DNA of 64,000 bases. Origin: Winogradskyella sp. (GTDB lineage: Bacteria; Bacteroidota; Bacteroidia; Flavobacteriales; Flavobacteriaceae). Position numbers and translations under genes: made by a program. Location of the stretch: the NCBI GenBank assembly GCA_028383925.1, contig JAOEWO010000002.1, positions 124,001 through 188,000 on the forward strand, written 5' to 3'. The notes under the pieces were generated by a model that worked only from the letters and a program-made list of their open reading frames with translations, was not told the DNA's origin and did no database searches. Of the stretch, positions 1 to 8,700 are shown piece after piece; the first letter of the stretch is position 1; each line of letters opens with the position of its first letter.

Positions 1-239
1 GAGTAATACCCCAAACCTTGCCAAAGTTTTAAAACCGCTTCTTCGTTAGCGTTAGCCAAATCTTGTATTGTAGGATATTTAGAGGTAAAAGCATTGTAAT
101 ATGGCAGTCCTTGTTTAACTTGAGTTTGCTGTAAGATAATTTCTGAAAGCCAAATATAATATGCATTTTGAGTCCTACGCCACGGGAGTTCTCTCTTGTT
201 AATTGAATACCAGTTAATTAGTTCTTTTGAAAATTCCAT
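1..239 (-). CDS. mutY: A/G-specific adenine glycosylase, 5' end only
   Basis: This is the amino-terminal 79 residues of MutY, which removes adenine mispaired with 8-oxoguanine in base excision repair. The reverse strand from the ATG at 239 reads MEFSKELINWY, then the family signature LPWRRT and the stretch IWLSEIILQQTQV around residues 36-48, followed by the conserved LWQGLGYY near the window edge. The helix-hairpin-helix, the iron-sulphur cysteines and the C-terminal NUDIX-like domain lie outside the window. It is divergent from the HU gene and shares the 240-372 intergenic region with it. Confidence 0.9.
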   Translation of the reverse strand, partial: MEFSKELINWYSINKRELPWRRTQNAYYIWLSEIILQQTQVKQGLPYYNAFTSKYPTIQDLANANEEAVLKLWQGLGYY

Positions 240-302
240 GAACTTTTTTGAAAGTTTAGACAAAATTAAATCTTTATCGCCTTAAATTTTAATTAATTAC
301 GC

Positions 303-334
303 TTGAAATATTGAAATTAAATTACCTATATTTG
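303..334 (+). promoter_or_regulatory. Bacteroidota-type promoter of the HU gene
   Basis: TTG at 303-305 and TATATTTG at 327-334 are separated by 21 bases, a full match to the TTG...TAnnTTTG consensus used by the Bacteroidota primary sigma factor. Transcription would begin near 339-341, giving a leader of about 30 bases before the ATG at 373. It is one of the best promoter matches in the window, which suits an abundant nucleoid protein. Confidence 0.7.
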
Positions 335-372
335 CATCCCTTATAATTATAGTAACCCTAAAACTAATAACA

Positions 373-663
373 ATGACAAAAGCCGATTTGGTAGCCAAAA
401 TATCAGATAAGTTAGGTATTGAGAAAGGCGACGTACAAGCAACAGTAGAAACCTTTATGGAAGAAGTAAAAACATCTTTAGAGAGCGGAGACAACGTTTA
501 TCTAAGAGGTTTTGGAAGTTTCATTATTAAAACAAGAGCTGAGAAAACAGGTCGTAATATTTCAAAAAATACTACGATTAAGATACCAGCACACAACATT
601 CCAGCTTTTAAGCCAGCTAAAGTATTTTTAGAAGGTGTAAAAACAAATGTTGAAGTAAACTAA
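373..663 (+). CDS. HU family DNA-binding protein
   Basis: A 96-residue histone-like protein of the HU/IHF family, which bends and compacts DNA as a dimer. The N-terminal helical dimerisation region (residues 1-45) is followed by the hallmark GFGSF at 46-50 and the DNA-binding beta arm at about 51-78, with the intercalating proline in IPAHNIP (Pro72). The length is normal for the family. The gene has a strong promoter at 303-334 and is followed after 40 bases by a tiny basic protein gene and then RNase G. HU and IHF subunits cannot be told apart here by sequence. Confidence 0.93.
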   Translation: MTKADLVAKISDKLGIEKGDVQATVETFMEEVKTSLESGDNVYLRGFGSFIIKTRAEKTGRNISKNTTIKIPAHNIPAFKPAKVFLEGVKTNVEVN

Positions 664-703
664 AGCATTAAAACAAAATATTAATTAAAAAGAATTATTT
701 ATT

Positions 704-793
704 ATGCCAAGTGGTAAGAAAAGAAAGAGACACAAGGTAGCGACGCATAAGCGTAAGAAACGTAGACGCGCTAATCGTCACAAGAAAAAATAA
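704..793 (+). CDS. Very basic 29-residue protein
   Basis: A 29-codon ORF starting MPSGKKRKRHKV and ending in a lysine run. About two thirds of the residues are Lys, Arg or His and there is no acidic residue. Very similar small proteins sit between HU and RNase G genes in many Bacteroidota as far as I recall, and the composition suggests binding to RNA, possibly the ribosome; that role is inference. It is followed seven bases later by a clean intrinsic terminator, so it closes the HU transcript. The leader is A/T-rich without a Shine-Dalgarno sequence. Confidence 0.75.
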   Translation: MPSGKKRKRHKVATHKRKKRRRANRHKKK

Positions 794-799
794 ATTGTT

Positions 800-826
800 A
801 AAAGTAGTTTTTAAAGCTACTTTTTT
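800..826 (+). terminator. Intrinsic terminator after HU and small basic protein
   Basis: AAAAGTAG at 800-807 pairs with CTACTTTT at 817-824 and is followed by further T residues. It ends the HU transcript on the plus strand. Confidence 0.75.
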
Positions 827-897
827 CAGTTTTTAAAGAAACGTTCTTTGATATAGAACCAGGCGTATTTAATAGAGTATACCTAGGTTTGTTGGAT

Positions 898-961
898 TCC
901 CGATAGCTGTCGGGACCTGTGTCAAATAATTTAGTAAAAATCCATCCCGATTATTCGGGAT
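898..961. repeat. Two short palindromes upstream of rng
   Basis: CCCGATAGCTGTCGGG (899-914) and ATCCCGA/TCGGGAT (944-950 with 955-961) are two separate inverted repeats sharing the CCCGA core. Palindromes of this type recur between genes in flavobacterial genomes. They would lie in the RNase G leader if transcription begins upstream of 890, but no function can be assigned from sequence. Confidence 0.55.
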
Positions 962-974
962 ATAAATTAACATT

Positions 975-2513
975 ATGAACAAAGAGTTAATCGTAAGATC
1001 GAGTTCAGATATTGTTGATTTTGCCTTATTAAAAGATGGAAAACTTATTGAATTACATAAAGACGATGAGGATAATGACTTTGCTGTAGGCGATATTTTT
1101 ATTGCCAAAATACGCAAGGTTATGCCTGGTTTAAACGCTGCGTTTGTTAACGTAGGGTACGAGAAAGATGGTTTTTTACACTATCACGATCTAGGGCCGC
1201 AAATGCCATCGCTTTTAAAATTCATTAAACGTGTAAGCACAGGAAAATTAAGAGATTACAATCTCAAAGACTTTCCGTTAGAAAAAGAGTTAGACAAGCA
1301 CGGCAAAATTGCCAATGCTATAAAGTCTAATCAATCTATCTTAGTACAAGTAGTAAAAGAACCTATTTCAACAAAAGGACCACGCATTAGTTCAGAATTG
1401 TCTATTGCTGGTAGATACATAGTTTTGGTTCCTTTTTCAAATCGTATTTCAATTTCTCAAAAAATTGAATCGCAAGAAGAAAAAGACCGATTAAAAAGAC
1501 TTGTTAAAAGTATCACACCTAAAGGATTTGGTGTTATTATTCGTACCGTAGCAGAAGGCAAAAAAGTTGCCGAGCTCGATAGTGATTTACAAACGTTGCT
1601 GGGTCGATGGACAGCAATGTGTAAAAAATTGTATAAAGCACATCATCCTACCAAAGTATTAGGAGAAATGAACAAAGCATCCTCTATTCTTAGAGATATC
1701 TTTAATGATTCATTCTCGGGTATTATTGTAGATGATGAAGAAATGTATGTACAAGTAAAAGATTATGTGCAACAAATTGCACCAAAAAAAGAGTCGATTG
1801 TAAAGTACCATAAAAATGGTCCTATTTTCGAAAAGTATGGTATAGAACGCCAAATTAAAACATCTTTTGGTCGCACAGTATCTATGGCAAGAGGAGCGTA
1901 TTTGGTTATTGAACATACCGAAGCGTTACATGTTGTAGATGTTAATAGTGGTAACCGCTCTAATAAAGAGAAAAACCAAGAAGATACGGCTTTAGAAGTT
2001 AATATGATATCAGCCCAAGAAATTGCGCGCCAATTACGTTTACGTGATATGGGCGGAATTATTGTTATCGATTTTATTGATATGGGAAAGGCTGAAAACA
2101 GAAAAAAACTTTACAACTATCTCAGAGATGAGATGAAAGATGACAAAGCAAAGCACAAAATATTGCCGCCGAGTAAGTTTGGTTTAGTGCAAATTACCAG
2201 ACAACGCGTTAGGCCAGAGCGCAATATTAAAACAAAAGAAGAAAATCCTAATGTATTAGGTGATGAAATCGAAGCACCAATTAAAGTGGTAGATCGTATC
2301 AATCAAGACCTACAAAGAATTTTCAAAAAAGACTATAAAAAGGTAACACTTAATACACACCCTTTTATAGCTGCCTTTTTAACCAAAGGGTATCCATCAC
2401 CACGTTCAAAATGGTTTTTTGAACACAAAAAATGGGTAAAAGTTTTACCTAGAGATGCTTACACTTATCTTGAATATCATTTTTTCGATAAAGATGGTAA
2501 CAAAATCAAATAA
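975..2513 (+). CDS. rng: Ribonuclease E/G family protein (RNase G)
   Basis: A 512-residue endoribonuclease of the RNase E/G family, acting in rRNA maturation and mRNA decay. The N-terminal S1-like domain covers roughly residues 37-130. The catalytic DNase I-like part contains VVDVNSG with Asp322 and IVIDFIDM with Asp366 and Asp369, the metal-binding positions of the family. The zinc-link motif CPxC found in E. coli RNase E and G is not present: the region after RVRPERNIK has no cysteine, and the only cysteine in the protein is near residue 217. There is no long C-terminal scaffold, so it is RNase G-sized. It is followed by a strong terminator. Confidence 0.93.
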   Translation: MNKELIVRSSSDIVDFALLKDGKLIELHKDDEDNDFAVGDIFIAKIRKVMPGLNAAFVNVGYEKDGFLHYHDLGPQMPSLLKFIKRVSTGKLRDYNLKDFPLEKELDKHGKIANAIKSNQSILVQVVKEPISTKGPRISSELSIAGRYIVLVPFSNRISISQKIESQEEKDRLKRLVKSITPKGFGVIIRTVAEGKKVAELDSDLQTLLGRWTAMCKKLYKAHHPTKVLGEMNKASSILRDIFNDSFSGIIVDDEEMYVQVKDYVQQIAPKKESIVKYHKNGPIFEKYGIERQIKTSFGRTVSMARGAYLVIEHTEALHVVDVNSGNRSNKEKNQEDTALEVNMISAQEIARQLRLRDMGGIIVIDFIDMGKAENRKKLYNYLRDEMKDDKAKHKILPPSKFGLVQITRQRVRPERNIKTKEENPNVLGDEIEAPIKVVDRINQDLQRIFKKDYKKVTLNTHPFIAAFLTKGYPSPRSKWFFEHKKWVKVLPRDAYTYLEYHFFDKDGNKIK

Positions 2514-2521
2514 TATCTATT

Positions 2522-2558
2522 AAAAAAAGCCCCTTTCAGTTTTGAGAGGGGCTTTTTT
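2522..2558. terminator. Bidirectional terminator between rng and the aldo/keto reductase gene
   Basis: A-rich AGCCCCT (2528-2534) pairs with AGGGGCT (2547-2553), flanked by A and T runs on both sides, so it can stop rng on the plus strand and the convergent reductase gene on the minus strand. Confidence 0.85.
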
Positions 2559-2576
2559 GGTTTTAATAATTAAATC

Positions 2577-3614
2577 TTAAGGTGCCGGATTAGGAATCTC
2601 AGCATGTACAGCTTCAATAGCTTTTAGAACGTCTTTTGATAATGAAATCTCAATACTATCTATATTTTCTTCTAACTGTTTAAGGCTTGTTGCACCAATA
2701 ATATTACTGGTTATAAAAGGTCTTTCGTTTACAAAGGCTAAAGACATTTGTGCTAACGTCATATTATGGTCCTCAGCAATTTTAAGATAGTGTTTTGTGG
2801 CTTCTGTAGCTTGGTCTCCACTATATCTTGCAAACCTTGGAAATAATTTTAACCGCGCATTATCTGCCGCAGTACCCTTTATATATTTACCAGATAGTAC
2901 CCCAAATGCCATTGGTGAATAGGCAAGGAGGCCAATATTTTCGCGTAGTGCTACTTCGGCCATATCACCTTCAAAAACTCTATTAAGTAACGAATAGGCG
3001 TTTTGTATGGTAATTGCTCTCGGTAAATTATGGGCTCTAGATTCTTCTAAATAACGCATGGTTCCCCAAGCTTTTTCATTAGAAATACCCACCTGTCTTA
3101 TTTTACCAGATTTAACGAGAGCGTCTAAATTATGTAATACTTCGTTAAAATTATCTTGCCACTTATCGTTTGGGTTATGCTTGTAATCCCTTACACCAAA
3201 AGTGTTGGTTTGGCGTTCTGGCCAATGTAATTGGTACAAATCTATATAGTCGGTTTGTAAACGCTTTAAACTATTATTTACCGCGTCGTTTAGTGCGTCT
3301 TTACTAAAACCGGTGGTTCTAATATGTGCTGTATAATCACCAGGACCAGCAATTTTAGTTGCTAAAACGACTTTGTCTCTATTACCAGTTTTAGTAAACC
3401 AATTGCCAATAATACGCTCTGTCTCTGCATAGGTTTCTGCAGTTGCAGGTACAGGATATAATTCTGCAACATCAAAAAAGTTAACCCCTTTGTCTAATGC
3501 TAAATCCATCTGAGCAAAACCTTCGTCTTGTGTGTTTTGGTTTCCCCAAGTCATGGTGCCAAGACATATTTTACTAACTCTTATATCGGTGTGTGGTAGT
3601 GTGGTATATTTCAT
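2577..3614 (-). CDS. Aldo/keto reductase, Tas-like
   Basis: An NADP(H)-dependent TIM-barrel oxidoreductase, closest by eye to E. coli Tas (shared GTMTWGNQN near the N-terminus and DVAELYPVP). The catalytic tetrad is visible: Asp in FFDVAE, Tyr in ELYP, Lys in ATKIAGP and His in YQLHWPE. I place the start at the ATG at 3614, giving 345 residues beginning MKYTTLPH, which matches the family N-terminus. An in-frame ATG at 3638 would add eight residues, but those bases are part of an intergenic palindromic repeat. The substrate is unknown. Monocistronic, ending at a shared terminator. Confidence 0.88.
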   Translation of the reverse strand: MKYTTLPHTDIRVSKICLGTMTWGNQNTQDEGFAQMDLALDKGVNFFDVAELYPVPATAETYAETERIIGNWFTKTGNRDKVVLATKIAGPGDYTAHIRTTGFSKDALNDAVNNSLKRLQTDYIDLYQLHWPERQTNTFGVRDYKHNPNDKWQDNFNEVLHNLDALVKSGKIRQVGISNEKAWGTMRYLEESRAHNLPRAITIQNAYSLLNRVFEGDMAEVALRENIGLLAYSPMAFGVLSGKYIKGTAADNARLKLFPRFARYSGDQATEATKHYLKIAEDHNMTLAQMSLAFVNERPFITSNIIGATSLKQLEENIDSIEISLSKDVLKAIEAVHAEIPNPAP

Positions 3615-3615
3615 A

Positions 3616-3635
3616 ACATTTCCTGCGAAGGCAGA
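3616..3635. repeat. Short intergenic palindrome TTCCTGCGAAGGCAG
   Basis: The core TTCCTGCGAAGGCAG recurs in altered form at about 43805 (TTCCTGCGTAGGCAG) and, degenerated, at 40668-40690 and inside leuS at 41689. It is an interspersed flavobacterial palindrome; here it lies just in front of the reductase start and creates a spurious upstream ATG. Confidence 0.5.
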
Positions 3636-3674
3636 CATCTCTTTTTATTAAACTTACTTTTGATATGTAAAAAT

Positions 3675-3711
3675 AAGAAGACCTTTCAAGTTTTTAAAAT
3701 CTGAAAGGTCT
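3675..3711 (-). terminator. Terminator of the OmpA-family gene
   Basis: AGACCTTTCA (3679-3688) pairs perfectly with TGAAAGGTCT (3702-3711). On the minus strand the hairpin is followed by a T-rich stretch, placing it as the end of the OmpA lipoprotein transcript. Confidence 0.65.
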
Positions 3712-3748
3712 AATTGTATGTTAAGGTTTATGAGTAGGCTAGAGTTTC

Positions 3749-4708
3749 TTAAATCTCATTCAATAATTTAGAAATCTCATCTAATTTGGGTGTTAAAATA
3801 ACTTCAATACGTCTATTTTTTGCTTTTCCTTCTGAGGTGTCATTAGATCCTATTGGTGCAAATTCACCACGACCTGCAGCAGTTAAATTTTCAGGATTTA
3901 TAGAACTATTTTCTCTAAGAATATTGACAATAGCTGTGGCGCGCTTGGTAGATAAATCCCAATTGCCACTGAGTTGTGCATTACCTTTATAAGGTACATT
4001 ATCTGTATGACCTTCAATAAGAATGGCAATTTCAGGATTTTCAGCTAATACACTACCTAATTGCTGTACGGCTTTACGACCTTCTGATCCTACAGACCAA
4101 CTACCAGATTGAAATAAAAGCTTATTTTCCATAGAAATATAAACCTTACCATTGCGCTGTTCAACCGTTAGACCTTTACCTTCAAAATTAGTAAGTGCTT
4201 TAGAAATAGCATCTTTTAATGCACGCATATTAGCGTCTTTTGTAGCAATAACGTTTTCTAATTCTGCCACACGTTTAGAACGTTTATCTAGTTCATCTCT
4301 TAATTCGCCTAAGCGTTTATTTTCTAAAGCTAACGCTTGTTCTTTAGTTTCTAATTGTGCTAAAAGTTCTCTGTTTTTTTTAGAGTTTGCAGTTATAGAT
4401 GCAGAGCTGTTTTCTTCTAAGGCGTCATAAGATAATCTTAAATTATCTAAGCTGCTTTTTGTTGCATTGTAATTAGAAGATAATTGAGATAATTCTCGTG
4501 CTGCTTTGTCATACTCTAACTGTAACTTATCTAAGTCGTTACTTAGTTTTGTTTTGTCTTTAGAGATTAATGACAAATCATCAGATAAACTTCTATTCTC
4601 TTTTTTAAGATTAGCGTATTTATCTTCTAAATCGGTATATATCTTTTTTGAGACACAAGATGTGCATAGTAATAATGATAGGCTTATAAGTGAAATTCTT
4701 TTTATCAT
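3749..4708 (-). CDS. OmpA-family lipoprotein with coiled coil
   Basis: A 319-residue cell-envelope protein. The N-terminus is a lipoprotein signal with its cysteine at about residue 18 (LLLCTSC). Residues about 25-170 form a long, charged coiled coil. The C-terminal 120 residues are an OmpA-like peptidoglycan-binding domain with LIEGHTDNVP, a serine/threonine-rich loop and NRRIEVILTP. It probably tethers the outer membrane to peptidoglycan, with the coiled coil spanning the periplasm. Domain order resembles other Bacteroidota OmpA lipoproteins rather than true OmpA, since there is no N-terminal beta-barrel. It has its own terminator and appears monocistronic. Confidence 0.9.
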   Translation of the reverse strand: MIKRISLISLSLLLCTSCVSKKIYTDLEDKYANLKKENRSLSDDLSLISKDKTKLSNDLDKLQLEYDKAARELSQLSSNYNATKSSLDNLRLSYDALEENSSASITANSKKNRELLAQLETKEQALALENKRLGELRDELDKRSKRVAELENVIATKDANMRALKDAISKALTNFEGKGLTVEQRNGKVYISMENKLLFQSGSWSVGSEGRKAVQQLGSVLAENPEIAILIEGHTDNVPYKGNAQLSGNWDLSTKRATAIVNILRENSSINPENLTAAGRGEFAPIGSNDTSEGKAKNRRIEVILTPKLDEISKLLNEI

Positions 4709-4827
4709 ATTGTTGTTTTTAATCTTTTAATTGATTTGTTTTTATTTCAATCTCATATTTGAGTAAAAAAATATTGAGCTGATAAGCATAACGTAAGTTA
4801 TGAAGTGCTTAGTATTTTATAGGCTTT

Positions 4828-5589
4828 TTATAAATCTAATTCAACCAAAATAGGACAATGATCACTATGTACAGCTTCAGTGAGTATAACACTTCGTTTT
4901 ATTTTGTCTTGTAAAGGTTGGCTAACCATGGCGTAATCTAATCTCCAGCCTTTGTTATTGGCTCTAGAGTTTGCACGATAGCTCCACCAAGAATATTCTT
5001 GTTTTTCAGGGTGTAAATGTCTAAAACTATCTGTAAAACCACTGTCAATAAAATTGCCTAACCACTCGCGTTCTTCAGGTAAGAAACCAGAAACTCCTTT
5101 CATTTTTGGATTATGAATATCTATAGCTTCATGGCAAATATTATAATCTCCACAAATAACAAGATTTGGTATATTTTCTTGAAGCGTATTTAAATAATCA
5201 TGTATAAGATCCATGTAATCAAACTTATGCTCTAATCTTGCTGCATTGGTGCCAGATGGAAGGTACATGCTCATTACAGAGGCTGTATCATAGTCTACTC
5301 TAAGGTTTCTGCCTTCAAAATCCATAGACTCTATACCTGTACCAAACTCTATATGGTTGGGTTTTGTTTTACATAAAATAGCCACTCCGCTATAGCCTTT
5401 TTTTTGAGCACTAAACCAGTAATTATAGTTGTAACCTGCTTCGGTAAATAAATTAAGGTCAAGTTGTTCTTCCATCGCTTTAATTTCTTGAAGACAAATA
5501 ACATCTGGATCCGTAACTTTTAACCACTCAATAAATCCTTTGTTTATAGCTGCTCTAATACCATTAACGTTGTAAGAAACAATTTTCAT
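4828..5589 (-). CDS. xth: Exodeoxyribonuclease III
   Basis: A 253-residue AP endonuclease/3'-5' exonuclease of the EEP superfamily, acting in base excision repair. Visible motifs are SYNVNGIRAA at the N-terminus (metal-site Asn), CLQEIKA (metal-binding Glu at about residue 36), CGDYNI (catalytic Asp and Asn), WRLDYAMVS and the terminal SDHCPILVEL with the Asp-His pair. Length matches the ExoA/XthA class, without extensions. It lies 119 bases downstream, in the minus direction of transcription, of no other minus gene, so it is probably its own unit. Confidence 0.94.
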   Translation of the reverse strand: MKIVSYNVNGIRAAINKGFIEWLKVTDPDVICLQEIKAMEEQLDLNLFTEAGYNYNYWFSAQKKGYSGVAILCKTKPNHIEFGTGIESMDFEGRNLRVDYDTASVMSMYLPSGTNAARLEHKFDYMDLIHDYLNTLQENIPNLVICGDYNICHEAIDIHNPKMKGVSGFLPEEREWLGNFIDSGFTDSFRHLHPEKQEYSWWSYRANSRANNKGWRLDYAMVSQPLQDKIKRSVILTEAVHSDHCPILVELDL

Positions 5590-5733
5590 ATTTGTTTTTC
5601 TCTTAAGTGAGAATCTTATTTTAATTAAACAATCGTGATTCTGCTAAATTAAATAATACTGTACTTTTACACTATAATTTTATACTGCTTTTAACGATAA
5701 AATATTTCTTGTTTTAAGAAGTTATTATTCTAG

Positions 5734-8700
5734 ATGAAACACACGTTACTTTTTCTCTTATTTATAAACTCATTTTGGGGATTTTCTCAAGAGAAATCTA
5801 GTAATACCAGACAAATACGTGTGGCTGTAAAAGATTCTATAAAAATAGATTCTGTAAGTATTAACCCGTCTAAGTTTGTAATAACTACAATAAACAATAC
5901 AGTGTTAGACACCAGTTTTTATGCTGTAAATTTTAAGACCGCTGTTTTAACCTTCAAAAAAACTATAGCAGTAGATTCTATAACCATTCAATATTTAAGA
6001 TATCCGCCGTTTTTCACTAAAATATATAAGCAGTTAGATGCTAGTGTAATTGTTGAAAACTCCAAAACTGGGCAACAATTATACCGTCTAGAAAATTCAA
6101 ATAAACAAAATGCATTTACCCCATTTAATGGCTTAACAACTTCGGGTAGTATATCTAGAGGTGTAACTATTGGTAACAACCAAAATTCGGTTTTAAATAG
6201 CGAATTAGATTTACAAATTTCAGGTAAATTAAGCGATAAAGTGTCATTGAGAGCGTCTATACAAGATGCTAATATTCCGTTGCAAGAAAGTGGTTATTCG
6301 CAAAGATTAGATGAATTTGATCAAGTTTTTATAGAATTATTTAGCGACAGTTGGAATATTAGAGCAGGTGATATAGACCTGGTAAACACCAAAAGTTATT
6401 TTGCCAATTTTACAAAACGTGTGCAAGGTTTATTGGTAAATGCTAACATAAGCGATAAAACCACAGTATTTGCATCTGGTGCATTGGTGAGAGGGCAGTT
6501 TACCACGACGCAATTTACAGCACAAGAAGGCAACCAAGGCCCATATAAATTAACAGGTCCTAATAACGAGTTATTTGTACTTGTTGTATCTGGTAGCGAA
6601 ATCGTTTATGTTAACGGTGTGCCTTTAGAACGTGGTGAGAATAGAGATTATATTATAGATTATAATGCAGGTGAAATTATATTTAATTCTACGTTTCCTA
6701 TAACTTCAGAAATGCGAATTACAGTAGATTACCAATTTAGCGAACGTAATTATTCGCGTTTTACAGTGTTTGGTGGTGCTAATTACAATACAGAAAAGTT
6801 AAGTTTAAATGTGTCTATTTATTCTGAAAGCGATGCTAAAAACCAACCATTACAACAAAATTTATCTACAGAGCAAACACAAGTTTTAGCAGGTGCTGGT
6901 GATGATATTAGCTTAATGGCTGCACCTTCGGCTGTTTTAGAAACCTTTTCTGAAAACCGAATATTATACAGGAAAGAATTTATAGGACCCGAAGAAATAT
7001 TTGTATTTTCTAATAATCCTGAAGACGAATTATTTAGCGTTCGCTTTCCACGCGTTGGCCCTAATTTGGGCAATTACATACTTAGCAATACCAACGCTAT
7101 TAATAATATTTACGAATATGTTGCACCAATAGCAGGTATACCTCAAGGCGATTATGAGCCATTGGTTCAATTAGTTGCGCCAGAACGTTTGCAAATTGCA
7201 GTACTTAACGGTACGTATAGACCTACCGAAAAAACAGATGTTTTTTTTGAACTAGCAGGTAGTAAAAACGATGCTAATTTATTTTCAGCAATAGATGATG
7301 ATGATAATGATGGGTTTGCAGGTAAATTTAGAATTAGTCAACAACTTATAAAATCAGACAGTCTCTGGAATTTGTCTGCTTTAATAGATACCGATTTTAT
7401 TCAAAAGAATTTTAGAACCATTCAACGTTTGTATAGAGCAGAGTTTAATAGAGATTGGAATTTAGATAACACAGAAACCAATCAAGGTAATCTCAATTTT
7501 GGCAATCAGCTGTTATTAACTTCAGGTTTGCAATTATCGCATTCAAAAAAAGGAACGGCCTCTTATAATTTTGAATATTTAGATTTTTCTCAAAACTTTA
7601 ATGGTAGTAGACATAACGTAAGCGCCAATTTGCGATTAGGTAATTTTAATGTCTTCACTAATTCTAGTTTTTTAAATAGTGAAAGCACCATCAACCAATC
7701 GCAATTTTTTAGATCTTTTAATAGAGTAGTTTACGGAAAAGAAACCAAATGGGCTGGTGCAAAATTAGCAATAGAGGACAATGAACAAGTCGTAATTGCA
7801 ACAGACTCTCTAACACCATTAAGTCAAAAATTTAGAGCCTATGAAGCGTTTGTAGGTATTGGTGATAGTACTCGCGTCTTTGCCGAAGTAGGTTATATAA
7901 AACGTTTTAATGACAGTTTGCGTAATAATAGTGTAGAACGTGTTAACAATTCTAATACCTATTATTTAAAGTCGCGTTTGGTACAAAATAAAAATATCAA
8001 TTTGCAACTATTTGTAAATTATAGATATTTAAAAGCAGAAGATGAAACCACTCAAAATGAACAAAGTTTAAATAGTCGTTTAAATTTTAATCAGAAATTG
8101 TTTAATAATCTTGTGATTTTAAATACGAGTTTCGAAACCAATTCGGGCACCTTACCACAACAAGATTTTACATACGTAGAAGTAGAAGCTGGCCAAGGTG
8201 CATTTACATGGATAGACTATAACGAAAACGGCATACAAGAACTTAATGAGTTTGAGATAGCGCAATTTGCAGACCAAGGCAGCTATATACGTGTATTATT
8301 GCCAAATCAGGTTTTTGTGCGTACACATCAAAACAGGCTGAGTCAGACTTTAACTGTTAATCCCCAACAGTGGAGTACTTCAAAAAATAAGACAAAAAAG
8401 TTTTTCTCTCATTTTCACAATCAATCGTCCTATTTAATAGATAGAAAAATTAGGAGAGAAGGCAATAATTTTAATCTCAATCCTTTTAAAGACAACGAGC
8501 AAAATCAACTTGCTTTAAATAATAGTGTGCGTAATGTATTGTTTTATAACAGAGGCAAACAGCGTTATACTGCGTCTTATACCTTTTTAACTAATACTAG
8601 CCGTAACTTGTTATCTATAGGTTTTCAAGAAAATAAACTGCAAAATCATCAGCTTAATTTTAACCATAAGTTTGCTACTAATTGGTTGGCAAATGCTCTA

